Positions 29,601 to 43,200 of a stretch of DNA of 64,000 nucleotides are shown here, piece after piece. The notes beneath the pieces are model-generated. The model ran no database searches and had not been told where the DNA came from. It saw nothing but the letters and a program-made list of their open reading frames with translations. The DNA is from Microvelia longipes (lineage: Eukaryota > Arthropoda > Insecta > Hemiptera > Veliidae). A program made the position numbers and the translations under genes. The stretch lies in contig JACMZG010000008.1 of the NCBI GenBank assembly GCA_018340805.1, forward strand, positions 11,894,120 to 11,958,119. Reading direction: 5' to 3'. Position 1 is the first letter of the stretch, and the number at the start of each line of letters is the position of its first letter.

Positions 29601-32600
29601 GAAAAAATTGAAAACTCTGTTACAATCAATGTTAAATCCTTTTGGAATTATGTTAATTCTCTAAAGAATGACTCAGGTATTCCTAGTGAAATGTATTTAA
29701 ATGACCAAACCTGTTCTGATGGAACAGATATTGCTAATCTATTTGCAAGCCATTTTAGTTCAGTTTATTCTAACGACACTGAACCCTCTACACCTAATTA
29801 TGATTATAACAGTTACCTTAATATATCTTCTTACAAAATCCCTATTTCTGTCATTTTAAGTAAACTTTTAAAATAGATATAAATAAATCACCTGGACTTG
29901 ATTTAATTCCTTCTTTGCTTCTAAAAAAAATGTGCAGATTCTCTTGCAGACCCTCTCTTTATTATTTTTAATATATCTCTAACAACTGGTATTTTTCCCA
30001 GTTTAATGGAAAAATATTTCCCCTTCCATTTTAATGGAAGGTTTCATTTGCGACACCTATTTATAATCTGGAGATAGAGCTAATGTAATTAAACTACAGA
30101 CCCATTTCTATTCAAATTGCTTTCCTAAATTATTTGATAGTATTATTTGTGAATTTCTTTTCAAAGATATCCATCCTTAATCATTTCTGAACAGCATGGC
30201 TTTTCCCCTGGTCGCTCTACTTCTACTAATCTATTATTTTTTTTCAAAGTATATATTGGATCATTCTGTGATGGTTTGCAAGTAGATTGTGTATATACAG
30301 ATTTCTCTACAGCATTTGATAAAATTTGTATTGTTTTATTAATAGCCAAATTAAAAGCTTTAGGTTTTCATAGTCCTATTATATCATGGTTAGAAAGTTT
30401 CCTGACTGACAGAGTCAAATTGTCAGAATAAAGCAATTTAAGTCAGCCCCCATTTCTTTGTTTATTCAGGAGTGCCCAAGGGTCCCATTCGGGCCCCTTG
30501 TTTCTAATATTATATACGACATAAAACCTTTTTTATTAGGTATCCTTTTTTATTATTTGCTGATGACTTAAGCTTTTTCTGGCTATTCGCTCTTTAATAG
30601 ATTTCATACAGCTGCAAAAAGCTTTAAATAATCTTTTTAAATGGTGCAAAATAAATTGTAAATTTAAATTATTTTTAAATGTGCAATAATTTCTTACTCT
30701 AGAACCTCTGATGAGTAGTCTATAATTATTCAATTAAATAGTGCTGTGTTAAAAAGACTTACTGTTACCAAAGATTTAGGTATAATATTTGATGAAAAAT
30801 TAACATTCTCAGAACATTATATTAGTATTAAAGCTAAATGTTACCAAATTTTAGGTTTTTTCTTCGCAATTCCAAAAATTTTTCAAATATAGGAAACAAT
30901 AGTTCAATTTTTTTAAAACTCTTATAAGACTTATAGGTGAGAGTATGCCTCTTATTATATGGAATCCATATTATGTTTGCCATGAAAATCTTTTAGAGCA
31001 TGTTCAGCATAAATTCTTTAGAGCTATCAATTTCAAAACTAAAATCTGTCATCCACTTCTGTTGACTATAGTCTTTTGAAATCTTTTATGAATACCACCT
31101 ATGTCGATTAGAAGAAAATACTTTGATTAATATTTCTCTATAATTAATCAATAACAAATTGACTACTCTCAACTTCTTACCTTAATTAATTTAATGTTCC
31201 TAATTACCATAATACTAGAAGCTCCTTGTTATTTTTAATGTTTCCTAATTACCATAATACTAGAGAATCCTTGTTATTTATATTTCTCTAAATGTCCTAA
31301 TATACCTATACTAGAAACTCCTTGTTATTTAATGTTTCAAATTTAGCATCCTTGTTATTAACTGTTATAGTCAAACAATAGTAATTATTACTATTCCAAT
31401 AGTAAATTTTTATTAGTATATTTTTAAATCAAAATTGTATTATACTATAAAAAAATAAATAAATAAATAAATAATTTTATTTTAATAAACTTTATTGATT
31501 AATAAAAGTCTTGTCTTTCTTTAAATAAAAATAAATAAATAAATAAAATAAATTATAAAAATAAGATATAAATGTTTTATTAAAATTATTTTTCTTCATT
31601 TTTGTTTTGTTTTTAGATATTACTTTGTTTATATACATAATCATTTATATTTTGAACATCATACTTCATTTAAACATTATACATTTTTCTTTTTTAATTA
31701 AATCTTAGCATTTTAATGATTTATATTTAAATATATTTTTTCTTTTATTTTTTGATTATTTCAATTAATTATTTTTGTATTTTGTTTGTAAAGAATAGTT
31801 GTTCAGACTTGTGTAAAAGTATTTTGTAAAAGGACCTAGGTCCGTATATGTATAAATAAATATATGGGTCAGGTGATTTTTTAAACTTTTTTTTACACTA
31901 GTTCTGAATTTCCTTAACTTCATTTAACTTGAAATATTTCGCCATTATATAAAAAAAAGTTGTTTGTTTTTCAATCATCAATAGGGTCAATTCCATGTCA
32001 AATAATCACAAAAAGTACATTATTGGACTGATGTCACCGATTTTAATATAAAGTTGGCTGACAGGTAGGCACCATATAAAGAAAGAAAAAACTCAGATTT
32101 TGGCTCATTCGGTTGTAGCCATATGCTTCAGTAGGCTGTGCTTCTAATATATGTTATTTCATTCATCATTCTCTCTGGACTACAAAAATGGCTGTAGGTT
32201 ATGATTTTTATTTTGTGGCATTTCAATGCTTAAACTTGGTCCTTTCAAATAGATTCTACATAATTTGGATAATTAGTTATAAGTTTTAATTATGTGCAAA
32301 TATAAAAGAAAAATTGGTCTCCAGTATGTTGACTTCAACGGACTGTCATCAGCACTCTTGATATTATCTATGGAGGAAACTAGGCTCAGGATAGCCCCGC
32401 TTCTCTTCTTTTATTTATAATATCTGGCATTCTCCATAGAAACCTCTATTTATTTTTTATTTCCTTTTCGCTGATGATTGTGTCTATACTGACGTAGGGT
32501 TTATCGCTCGAAGAACTGCTCATGAGACTTCAGGAGTTGCTTATCACTTGAGAAGTTGGTGCCAGCAAATGGCCTTAAAATGAATAAAGATAAGACCAAG

Positions 32601-33368
32601 AGCTCATATTTTCGCTAACCAAAAAAAGGATTGGAGTCAGTTAATTACTTGGTCTACAAATAGATAATGTCTGTCCTGCCAGGATCACACCCAGAAACTC
32701 TTCATCTAAGCTGGCATCATGCCTATTTATCTTCGTGAGACTTCTTTAACTACCTCCATAGAAATATTAAAAAATGTATTTCATGCATTCTTTATGAGCA
32801 AACTGTCATACGGAGTCATTGCATGGGGAAATTCAGACCAAAACAACAAATATTCATTTGCAAAAAGCAGCTATAGGATCATCTTCGGGCTTGCAGCCAA
32901 GAATTAGTTGTGTAGGGATACTTTAAAAAGCAACTGCTTAACCATGCCAGTCTCTTCATTACCACTGCTTGATGGAAGTAAAGAATCAGGAGCTGACCTG
33001 GACAACACCAACTCACCAGTACAACACCCGGAAGGATCTGGCCATTCCCTTCTGTCGACTAGCGACTACACAAAGGTTTCTCCCCCAACAAATTGGTCTC
33101 AACTTACTCAACACAAAGAAAAGAGGAACCTACCACACAACTTTAAATCATTTATTAAAAAGAGTCTCAAAGAAGCTCAACTGAGCCTCTACTCAGTTGA
33201 GGAGTTTTTTACAAAAGTTTTTTAAAATTTAAATTTTGACGACAGTACTGTCATTTTATGGCTTATACTTATAAATATGTTATGTTATGTTAAAAATGCT
33301 AGTATCTCAAAAAGCCAAATCATAAAAGTTACTGTACTTTAATATATAGTTATTTAGTTATTATTACA

Positions 33369-33401
<33 letters not shown>

Positions 33402-33405
33402 TTAT

Positions 33406-33439
<34 letters not shown>

Positions 33440-36400
33440 ATTATTATATTTAATATATATTATTAATATAATATATTAAATATTAAAGTAAAATTTCAAA
33501 AACTTTTTTTTTTCAAGTATGGCAAGAGTTAATGCCGTCTTCACCTGAGGCTTTATTAAGAGCGGCTTTTTTGTAAAACAATGTATGTATGAGTGTGTAT
33601 GTGTTATATGTGTATGTATGTGTATGTGTATGTAAATATCATATATTTCAATCCCTGTATTAATTTAAAATTAATTTTTACTAGTTTATTTTCAAAATTA
33701 TAAGTATTTTAAAAACATTGAATTTACGATAATCTATTAGAAGTTAAAAAAAAAAAAAAATAAAATTTAGTATTAAAATATTAAATTCATCAAAAACTAA
33801 AATGATAAATAATGATAAACAGAAGATTGATACGAAAAAGAAAGAAGATTACAAATTAAGAAAAGAAAAAAAATAAAAAAGAATCATAATTATTCTTGAA
33901 CCAAATGCTACAACTAAAATAAAATGAAAATTGCAAAAAGAAAAAAGAAGATAAAAAGATCAACATGTTTTATGCGAAAGCGGTGCATGTTTAGAAAATA
34001 AAGAGCCATAGCAGGGATACTGTTATGGTAAATTAAAAATATATATATATATATATATATATTATTTATAATATATTATAATATATATAATTATATATAT
34101 ATATAGCAATAAATCAGTATTACTGTTTGGTAATGAGCTAAAGATTTATGCATAGCTATGGCTCTGTCAGGCTGACCAGCCAGAACATAGAGGGTTCAGC
34201 AGATTGATAATCTCCCAGTGATTCCTGTGATTCCCTTCCTTGAGTAACATCTCACTTAGCACGTCACTGTCCATATGACCTTCCCCAACTGCTCTACCTT
34301 TTCCCATTCACCTTAAGAACAGTTGTACAACAACATAGCACGTTAATAACAACGACACAGGTTATTATGATAGAAAGATAGGTAAAAATAACAAAGTGAA
34401 TTGGTAACATTAACACAGCATAATTATAACAATGACTCGTCCTATTGGTATAAATAAATAAATTAATTAATAAAAAAAATAATTAATTAATTAAAATTCT
34501 TAACAGATTGGTGAAAATGATAAGACAGAAAAATAATGATGAATAAACAGATTGGTGATAATTAAATAGGAGATTAATAAAAATTATAAAATAGAACAAT
34601 AACAATGAATCAACAGATAATAACAATTAAATAGAAGATTGGTAACAATGGATAGGAATTAGTAACAATGGAAGATTAGGAGAGATTAGTAACAATGGAA
34701 TAGAGAGTATTAGTAACAATGGAATAGGAGTAACAATTAGGAGATTACAATGGATAGGAGCATTAGTTAACACAATGGAATAGGAGATTAGTAACAATGA
34801 ATAGGAGATGTAACAATGGAATAGGAATTAGGAATAGGACAATGGGAGATTAGTAACATGGTTAGGTAACAAATGGAATAGGAGATTAGTAACAATGGAA
34901 TAGGAGATTAGTAACAATGGAATAGGAGATTAGTAACAATGGAATAGGAGATTAGTAACAATGGAATAGGAGCATTAGTATTAGGAGATTAGTAACCAAC
35001 ACAACATTAATTATTAGACTTAATATATCCAATGGATACAGTGGCGTGTTCACAACAAATGTGCTCATCCTACACTATTAATGCAACACACCAAATTATT
35101 TTTGACTTTTGGTATATATGGAAGCGAAACATTGACAAAATGAAAAAGTGGGTGTTACGTTTTTGTAATGCATGTTTCTCCCTTCTAATAGTATGAGTTA
35201 TGGCATTCTCATGGCTACTCACATATTCATTATGATCTTACTATAAATTATATCTTATACATCTAAAGGGTTAGGTATAGATCATAAAAAAGATAGATAA
35301 GTAAGTTCAAGACGTATAATTAATTATTAAATAAGTATAGACAGACATATTGGTTAAGCATCTGGATAATAGAATATTGGTACCTACTTTAAGTGGATAC
35401 CCTAAAATATAATCAAAAAGGAGAATTTACCTGTACTCATTTTAGTACATGTCCTGAAACACCTGAGGTCCCCTCTCTCTAACTTCGGCCTCCCCTGAGT
35501 CTTCTCCCTCCATCTTACCTATACCCTTCTTTCAATACACTCAGTTCTAGCGTTAGTTAAACATTTTAATTTAATAAATAGGACAAGTCAGCATCTTTCC
35601 ATGAACCTTAAATTGTTCATTGACTAAGTTGTTTACAGTCAAATCATGTGACAGTTCAAGACATTAAGATTGGTCAAAATCGAAAGTCACAATAGATGGC
35701 GGAGAAGGAAAAAATCCTTTGTTTCTCTTTAATATCACCATCAATCCACTTGATAAGTTGAGTTCTTCAATACTTGTATTGATACGTATGAGATATCAAT
35801 AGATAAGTCTGTACTCAATAAAACCAATAGCAATCTATACATTCAACAACTTACCAACTTGCAAATACATTTTGACAGCATCCTCAAACAAACCAGCCTT
35901 AATAAAAAGCTTCTCAGCAGTGCTGAAATCTCTTATAGAGGAGAAATGGTGTCCAAGCTGGGAATAGTAAGCACCTAACTGGTCCACATCATTGATAACC
36001 TAAAAAGTATATAATATAATATCTTTATTTAATTCTTACACAGTATTTCTTAAAATTTAACAATAATTATACATCATGTTACAAATATTATTTTATTTTT
36101 TTACACTTATGTTTATTTTTATTCGCTGTTAAGATAGAAAAGCGCTGTTTCGCTGTTAGATTTTGAGCCAAGTTTCATAGAAATTGGATGATAAGGTTAA
36201 CATATCCAATTGATACAATAGCGTGTTCACAACAAATGTGCTTATCCATACACTTAGACATTACTGTATCCAATGGATACAGTAATGATAATGTGTAATG
36301 TGTTTACTTATATATATTTTTCCGCAGTCTTCAAGAAGCTGTACAGCTTGAAGCTGAAGACTGTTATTATTCTATATTTCAATTTATATATCTTATAATT

Positions 36401-39400
36401 TCTATTTTTATCATAAAAAATAATCAAAAAAGTAATAATCAATTTCTTAAACTTTTGTAACAGTTAAAACAAGCTAGAGTAAATATTGCCAAGTTCCACA
36501 AAACTTTTTATAAATACAATTAACGATTTTAAGTATTAAAAATTATTTATTTAATTTTAATTATTAAATAAAAAAATGCTCCTTTACTTTGTTAAATAAA
36601 GTATTTATTTAAATAAAGGATTTGTTTAAATAATTAATTAAAACAAATTCAGCGTTATCATGACAAGACAAAATACTATTGTCTTGTCTTGCCACTTAAG
36701 CTTAATGGAGCTTAAGTGGCAGTAGGAAGGACAGGGTGGGGGTAACGTCTTCAACACCATCACAGTATTTAAGCTTCCCGATTTATAATTGTGCGAGTAG
36801 GATATGATCTTATGTTGAGCTATCAATAATGAGACAAATGTGAAATGATGGAACAGTTCCCAGATGAGGCATTGCATTTTGGTACATTGTGTCTCTCTCT
36901 CACATTATATATGTGTCAAGTATTCATGTTTTGCAAAAATCGGTGATATCAAATTGTATATACTTCCCAATTTATATTACAGTACTCTTCATTTCGCTAC
37001 TCCATGGACAGTGGACACTTATCCTGGTACTGACCTGGCTCAATAATGCTCAATCCATTAATATCCATTAATAATCCAACAAAACCATAGTTTTACAAGC
37101 CATATTATAATAAAACAGTACACATATGCATTAAATAAAGGGATGCACTTGTGCCGAATTTCAACATATTTAGATTACTTATAGATTTTTAAAAATTTGT
37201 ATAATGTACACATATAATAATTTAATAAAAATTCAAATAATGTTAATAATGTTATGAAACTTAACTCATATGTTAATCTTATATACAACTACCTGGGTTT
37301 CAAATAGATCTAAACATGTTTCCACGTTTTATGAAATTTGTACAGAGTCATTAATTGGCAATTATTGACGTCATATTTTTATTTTATCAACAGAACTAGA
37401 ACCAAGTTTCAATGATATCAAACACACATACAGACAACTTGTTAAAAACAATTCAGGAGGCGTTAAAACACCTGAAACCGGTAATTCATACACCTATATG
37501 ATACCTAAATACCTACTTTATGAATTAGAAAAAAGTAAAAATCGGATGATGCTTGAATTGTAGCCATGGAATTTCATAATATGAATAATAGAAGTAAACA
37601 AATGTAAATGCATTGTTTATGTTCCCAGATACCTTGCAATATCGCGGAGGTCCGCAAGTCATTATTGCACAAATAGTGTAAACTATAATTTTTAGTTCTA
37701 CAAATATTAGAGAGATACAATTATTTATTTATAAATTGGTATATATTTCTACTAGCTCTGTAGTCATCTTCAGGTATTATCACAAAATGTTGTGATAATG
37801 CCTGAAGATGACTAATAAATAATTGTGTCTCTCTAATATTTGTAGAACTAAAACCTATAGTTTATACTATTTGTGCAATAATGTGTAAGTTCTGCAAACT
37901 TAATAGTGAAATAAAAACTTCATTAATCAGTCCGCAAGTCAGGCGAATTTCCTATGGAATGCTCGATTTGTAGCTCAACAATATATTCATGGCTTCATTT
38001 ATTTGTTCATGCCTTACAGTCTGATCAGTAACTTTTAAGTACTTTTTAAAAATATTTTTCAAAGAAAATGTGCATGGCTACTATTGAGTAACACACGGCT
38101 AAAATCAGTTGATAGAGTGCGACAATAATGACAGGTAGCCAATGAGGTTATTCCTGGATGCCCACTATTTCAAATTGGACCAACATCATTGGTTCCTCAA
38201 CACTATTTTCCCATGTTGTCAACTGATTTTAGCCACGTGTTAAGCTATAAGAAGACTCAAAACTCAATAATCCTTCTAAATTTACCCTCTTTGTCCTTAT
38301 ATAAAGTTTACCCAATTTATGGTGAACAAACTACTTTCCTTATATACCAACAGTAAGTAGGCTAAAAAAAGAAAAAAATGCATGGGAATAAATACATTGA
38401 CAATTTGGACAGCTTTCTTCCACTGCCTGGCTCCTATTGCTGCCTCCAAGGCCTTGATAGTCCTCCCCGCCTCTATGTAGTGGTTAATAGCACTATCCAG
38501 TTGATTATACATGGAGAGATGATCTCCCCACTCTTCTTCTAGTTTCAGCACCTCTGCAAACATCATATTAGGTAAGTTAAAACTTGAAGTTGCAAAAATG
38601 ATCATATAAGCTTAGTATTAACTATTCTCGCACAATGGACCCACATAAGAGGCCTAAGAACCGTAGAGATAATTTCAGCCAGGGGGAAAATGCACATATA
38701 GTTCCATATTTCGATAAATAAATAGGGAGCTTAGTTCCATTTCGATTAATAAAATAGGGAAGCTTAGTTCCATATTTGATTAATAAAATAGGGAAGCTTA
38801 GTTCATATTTCAATAATTAAATAGGGAAGCTTAGTATTCTCCCTGCGGATGTACCATTTTTAACGCTCTTCCATTTTGGTAGCTAGTTAAAATATGGGAA
38901 GTGATTTTGAATTTATAAACGTGTGTCACTAAGTTTTAGTACTCTTCAAAAGCTTTCAAACAATATACAACTTCATTATAGCACAATTTTAACTTTTGAT
39001 GAGGTCATATTAAAAATAATGTTTGAATTTTAACTAAAAACTATACAGCTTTGACATGTAAGTACATTATGCACACCAAAGATTACTAAAATCGTTTAAT
39101 TTTTCACAACAGTTATCGCAAGATGTACTAGCATACAAACAATAAAAATATTAAGAATTAATAAAATAAATTTATTGCAAAATAAAATATTTTGCAATTA
39201 AGCTGTCTAATGAAGAACTTTTTACATTAAATGAATAAATAAAGATACTTGTTAAAAAAATCTGATAATATTAGAAATCCTGTTTTTGATATGAAATAAA
39301 GATATTTACCCTGAGGTAGGGGACTGCCTGGCTAGATGGAGAGCAGTAGAGAAAGAATTTGCCTTTCTATACGACTCGACAGCTTTTCTAGCATCACCTG

Positions 39401-40181
39401 TTGCTTCATGGAGTTGTCCAGCTAGCTGATGTAGTCCAGCCTGCTCTAAGCTAGATACAACACGTCTCACTATACTTTCATCTTCTAGCAGATCCTGTCT
39501 GTTTAGTACAACCCTGTAACAAAGTAACAAAGCCTACATGACTCAACAGCTTTCCAAATATTACCTGTTGCTTCATGAAAGTTGTCCAGCAAGCTGGTGG
39601 TTATTTCATATAAAAATCCTTGAGGCCCTGAAAGGGATTGAATCTGGAAGGCTGACCCCCCCCCCCAGAATGAATTAGTAAAATTAGTAGGGACTGTTTT
39701 ACAGTCATATAATGTTGAAGAATTGGTTGTACTTGAAATTATGCCTCCTAGCCTGGTGTTAAACAAAGGTTCCACACTCCCACTCTCTACTACTACTGGA
39801 CCCATTCCATCTCAAATCAGGCAGATGGCCAAAAATCTTTCAGGTCACCCTCACCGATTTACTAGAAAATTTGGTATGATGTTCTATTCAGGAGATAAAC
39901 TAAGTTGCCAAACGGTTTTGCTGAATTTTTTTTTTGGGAGTTACGGGGGATCAAGTTTGAAAAATTACCAAAATTTGTTCTTTTAGGAGAAAATTATGTT
40001 TTATAAAAACCGTCATAAATAAAGAACCAATAATTAGATGTTTCAATGATGGATGTCCATGATAAAAGAGCATTCTTTGGACTCCTCTAAGTATGACGAC
40101 AAAGCAATATTTAAATTATGTTAACGCGTCAAACTATTTACAAAGTCACTAAATAGGATGATTTCTGAAACCAATTTTTAC

Positions 40182-40244
<63 letters not shown>

Positions 40245-43200
40245 ATTATTATATATATGCATCTAGGGAGTTTCGAGAAAATATATAAATATATGTACAA
40301 ATATTAATAAAGATCCTTAACGTAGACTATATGAAGGACATTTTAGCCAATTTTCAAGAATTTTAGGAATGGCCTCTTTTCATAACTTTGCTTCAAAAAC
40401 CCCACTAAAAGTGAAAATTGTAATTTTCAAGACACTCTCAAAGCCATACCGTTTTTCCTAGAACCTTGAAAAAAAATTAAGTGAATATTACTTTTATAGA
40501 TGATAAACATTAGCACCCATATAAAGTTTCAGCATTTTGTTAAGAGACCAAAAAAATCTTAAAATTTGTGAAATTGAAATTTGTGAAATTGATTTTTTTG
40601 TTGTTTTTTATCTTAGAAAATACCAGTGAAAACTATATGTAGGAACTCAGATACATAATTTTCTTTATAGACCCGTCCTTTCCCTTTAAAGCGAGACCAA
40701 GAACTCCATTTTATCACTATTGGTTCTTTATTTATGACGGTTTTATGAAAAATATTTTTTTACTAAAAAAAAAAACAAATTTTGATAATTTTTTTCCAAA
40801 CTTTGACCCCGCGTATTTTTTTTTTCAGCAAAACCGTTTTGGAAACTTAGATTATCTCCTGAATAGAACTCATATCAAATTTTCAAGAAAATCGGCGAGG
40901 GTGACCTGACACTCCTTGCTTGAATTTAAATGGAATGGTTCTACTACCTTGCAGCTTGACTAGACAGTCCTTCCTCAAGGTAGATCCTGAGTGCATCATC
41001 ATACTGTCCATCTTCTTCCTTGAGTTGTCCAGCCTTTTCAAACTGACTTGTGCCCATTAACCAAGAGGCGTAGTCCTTCTTTAACTCATTCTTGTACCTG
41101 TAGCCACTGGCTTCAGCTAGTTCAAGGGCTAACATTAAATAATTTTGTTAATAAGAATTAATAACTATTTTCACATAATTTTAATTATAATTAATTCATT
41201 AGAGATAAAAGATATGCAATAATTAATTCATTAGAGATAAAAGATATGCAATCAGTTTGAAACCTTTTAGGTATAATTTCAAAATTTACTAGTATATAAC
41301 AATTAACACACACTTTGATTATAAACAAACGAATTTAAAGCCTCAAGAAAAATAGAAAAAGGTGCTCTATTAAATGAGGAGAGTTACCACCAATTTATTA
41401 AGAATAATCCAACATAAACAACAAAATATAAGTTTAGTTGAGATTACTCAGGGGTGGTGTTGTACAACTCTCTACCATTAAGACATTAAAAATATTGCTG
41501 AAATAAAATGTTTTAAATTAAAATGCTAAGGATTGCTTATCAATAAACCCATTTATATCAGAGTTTAAAATCAAATAAATTACGTCATACATTGTTAGGT
41601 GTATTATTTTGATAAATATATATATATATTCATAAATAATTACGTCATACATTGTTAGGTGTATTCTAATTAATTGATAAATATATATATTTGATAAAAT
41701 AAATAATAAATATTTTTTTTTATTTTCTCCAAATACAAAATACAAAAAAGAATAAATATTATTTTATTTAACTATAATAAATTGCTCAGGAGATACTCCA
41801 TAAGGCAAAGCCTTGATCGGAGTTCGTCTAACTTTTGACATAATTAGTTTGAATTAACACTATATGTATCATGGTTATAAATAACTTAAAAAAATAAATA
41901 AAACATACATACCCACATTCACACGAACATACAAAAAAATAAAAAATAAATAAAAAACATGTACATACACTTACACACACACACACACTAATCTGCATAT
42001 TATTTAGATTAATATTAATTACATTACGAACTACATACTAGATTATCACAAGGTAACTGAAGTATTTTTAAGCAACCACTTAGCAATTTCGGCCTTAAAG
42101 TAATTCAAGTCATTAAGTCTTTTGATACTGTCAGGTAGTTGGTTGTATAGTTTTGGAACCATTACGTCATATTGTCTACTGTAAAAAGAGCTACTAAATT
42201 TAGGAATACTGACAAGCATGCTTGATTTTTTTCTTGTATTTTTGGATTTGTTATAAAATGTTTTGGTGATCTATAGTACGTATAGTTGTATGTTTTGGTG
42301 ATAAATAAATTACGTCATACATTGTTAGATGTATTCTAATTATTTGATGTATTTTTTTATGAAATGTATTTGACCTTAAGCTATTATACATTTTTGTATA
42401 CTTATTGGCAAATAAAAATACTTGTATTTCTTTATGAGTAAATGAGAGCTTTTATAAGTTTGTGATACTTTACTTAGGACAGGAGAAATTTATATTTCAA
42501 TTAAAATTCCCACTCTTAGGGGTCTAAAAGAGCCTCAATATTTCTTTTGTGATGACAATATTCATTTATTTAATCATTAATATTATTTTTAAAATCTTTT
42601 AATAAGTTTTTAAGGTAAAGTATATGCAAAAACAGGTAATATTTACCATCATCCCACTTATAAAGTTTCTTGTACATCTCTAGAGCTTTGTCCAACTGGT
42701 TTTGCTCCAGGTATAAGGCCTCAGCACTTTTCAGTTGTCTATTAAGTATGGCCATCCTGGCCCATACTTCGGGGCAGTCCATACCATCCCCTCCTGCAGA
42801 AAATATATTTTAAATGAATAAAGTAAAAAGAAGAAAATTTAGAAATGACTTTGCCTATTATAAAATGTATGAATTAGAGTCAGTGTTTTTTGGGATATAC
42901 TTATCTTGGCAAAGGTTCAGTTAAAGCATAAATAAATCTCTAAACAGATAAATAAATTAAATGGCATGGCAGATGATAAATTTAATTTTAATAAAAAATA
43001 AAAATTGTAATAATTACCATTTTGCTTAGCATAATCTTGAGCTATTTTCAATGTTTCACTCAGGTAATACGTTTTTGGCATGTCTCCTAAAGCAGCATAG
43101 CACCTGAACAACAAGTACAAAACATAAATTCCACAGCTAATAAATTTACAGAATACTCGAGGTAAAATCTCTGTGATCTAATGGTTTAGAGACTAAAATT

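Larger units (their letters stand above)
21501..41507. repeat. Contig B side of the 20-kb false duplication
   Basis: Second copy of 209-20500, 20007 bp against 20292 bp. Differences are mostly one- to three-base indels, densest inside tandem repeats and at the contig start, with few substitutions. From 41508 rightward the sequence is unique, continuing the IFT172 locus toward its 5' end. Confidence 0.97.

Noticed and set aside
209..41507. True tandem duplication of IFT172 exons E14-E23
   Set aside because: The copies coincide exactly with contig ends at a fixed N gap, differ mainly by small indels, and would be out of frame if spliced together.
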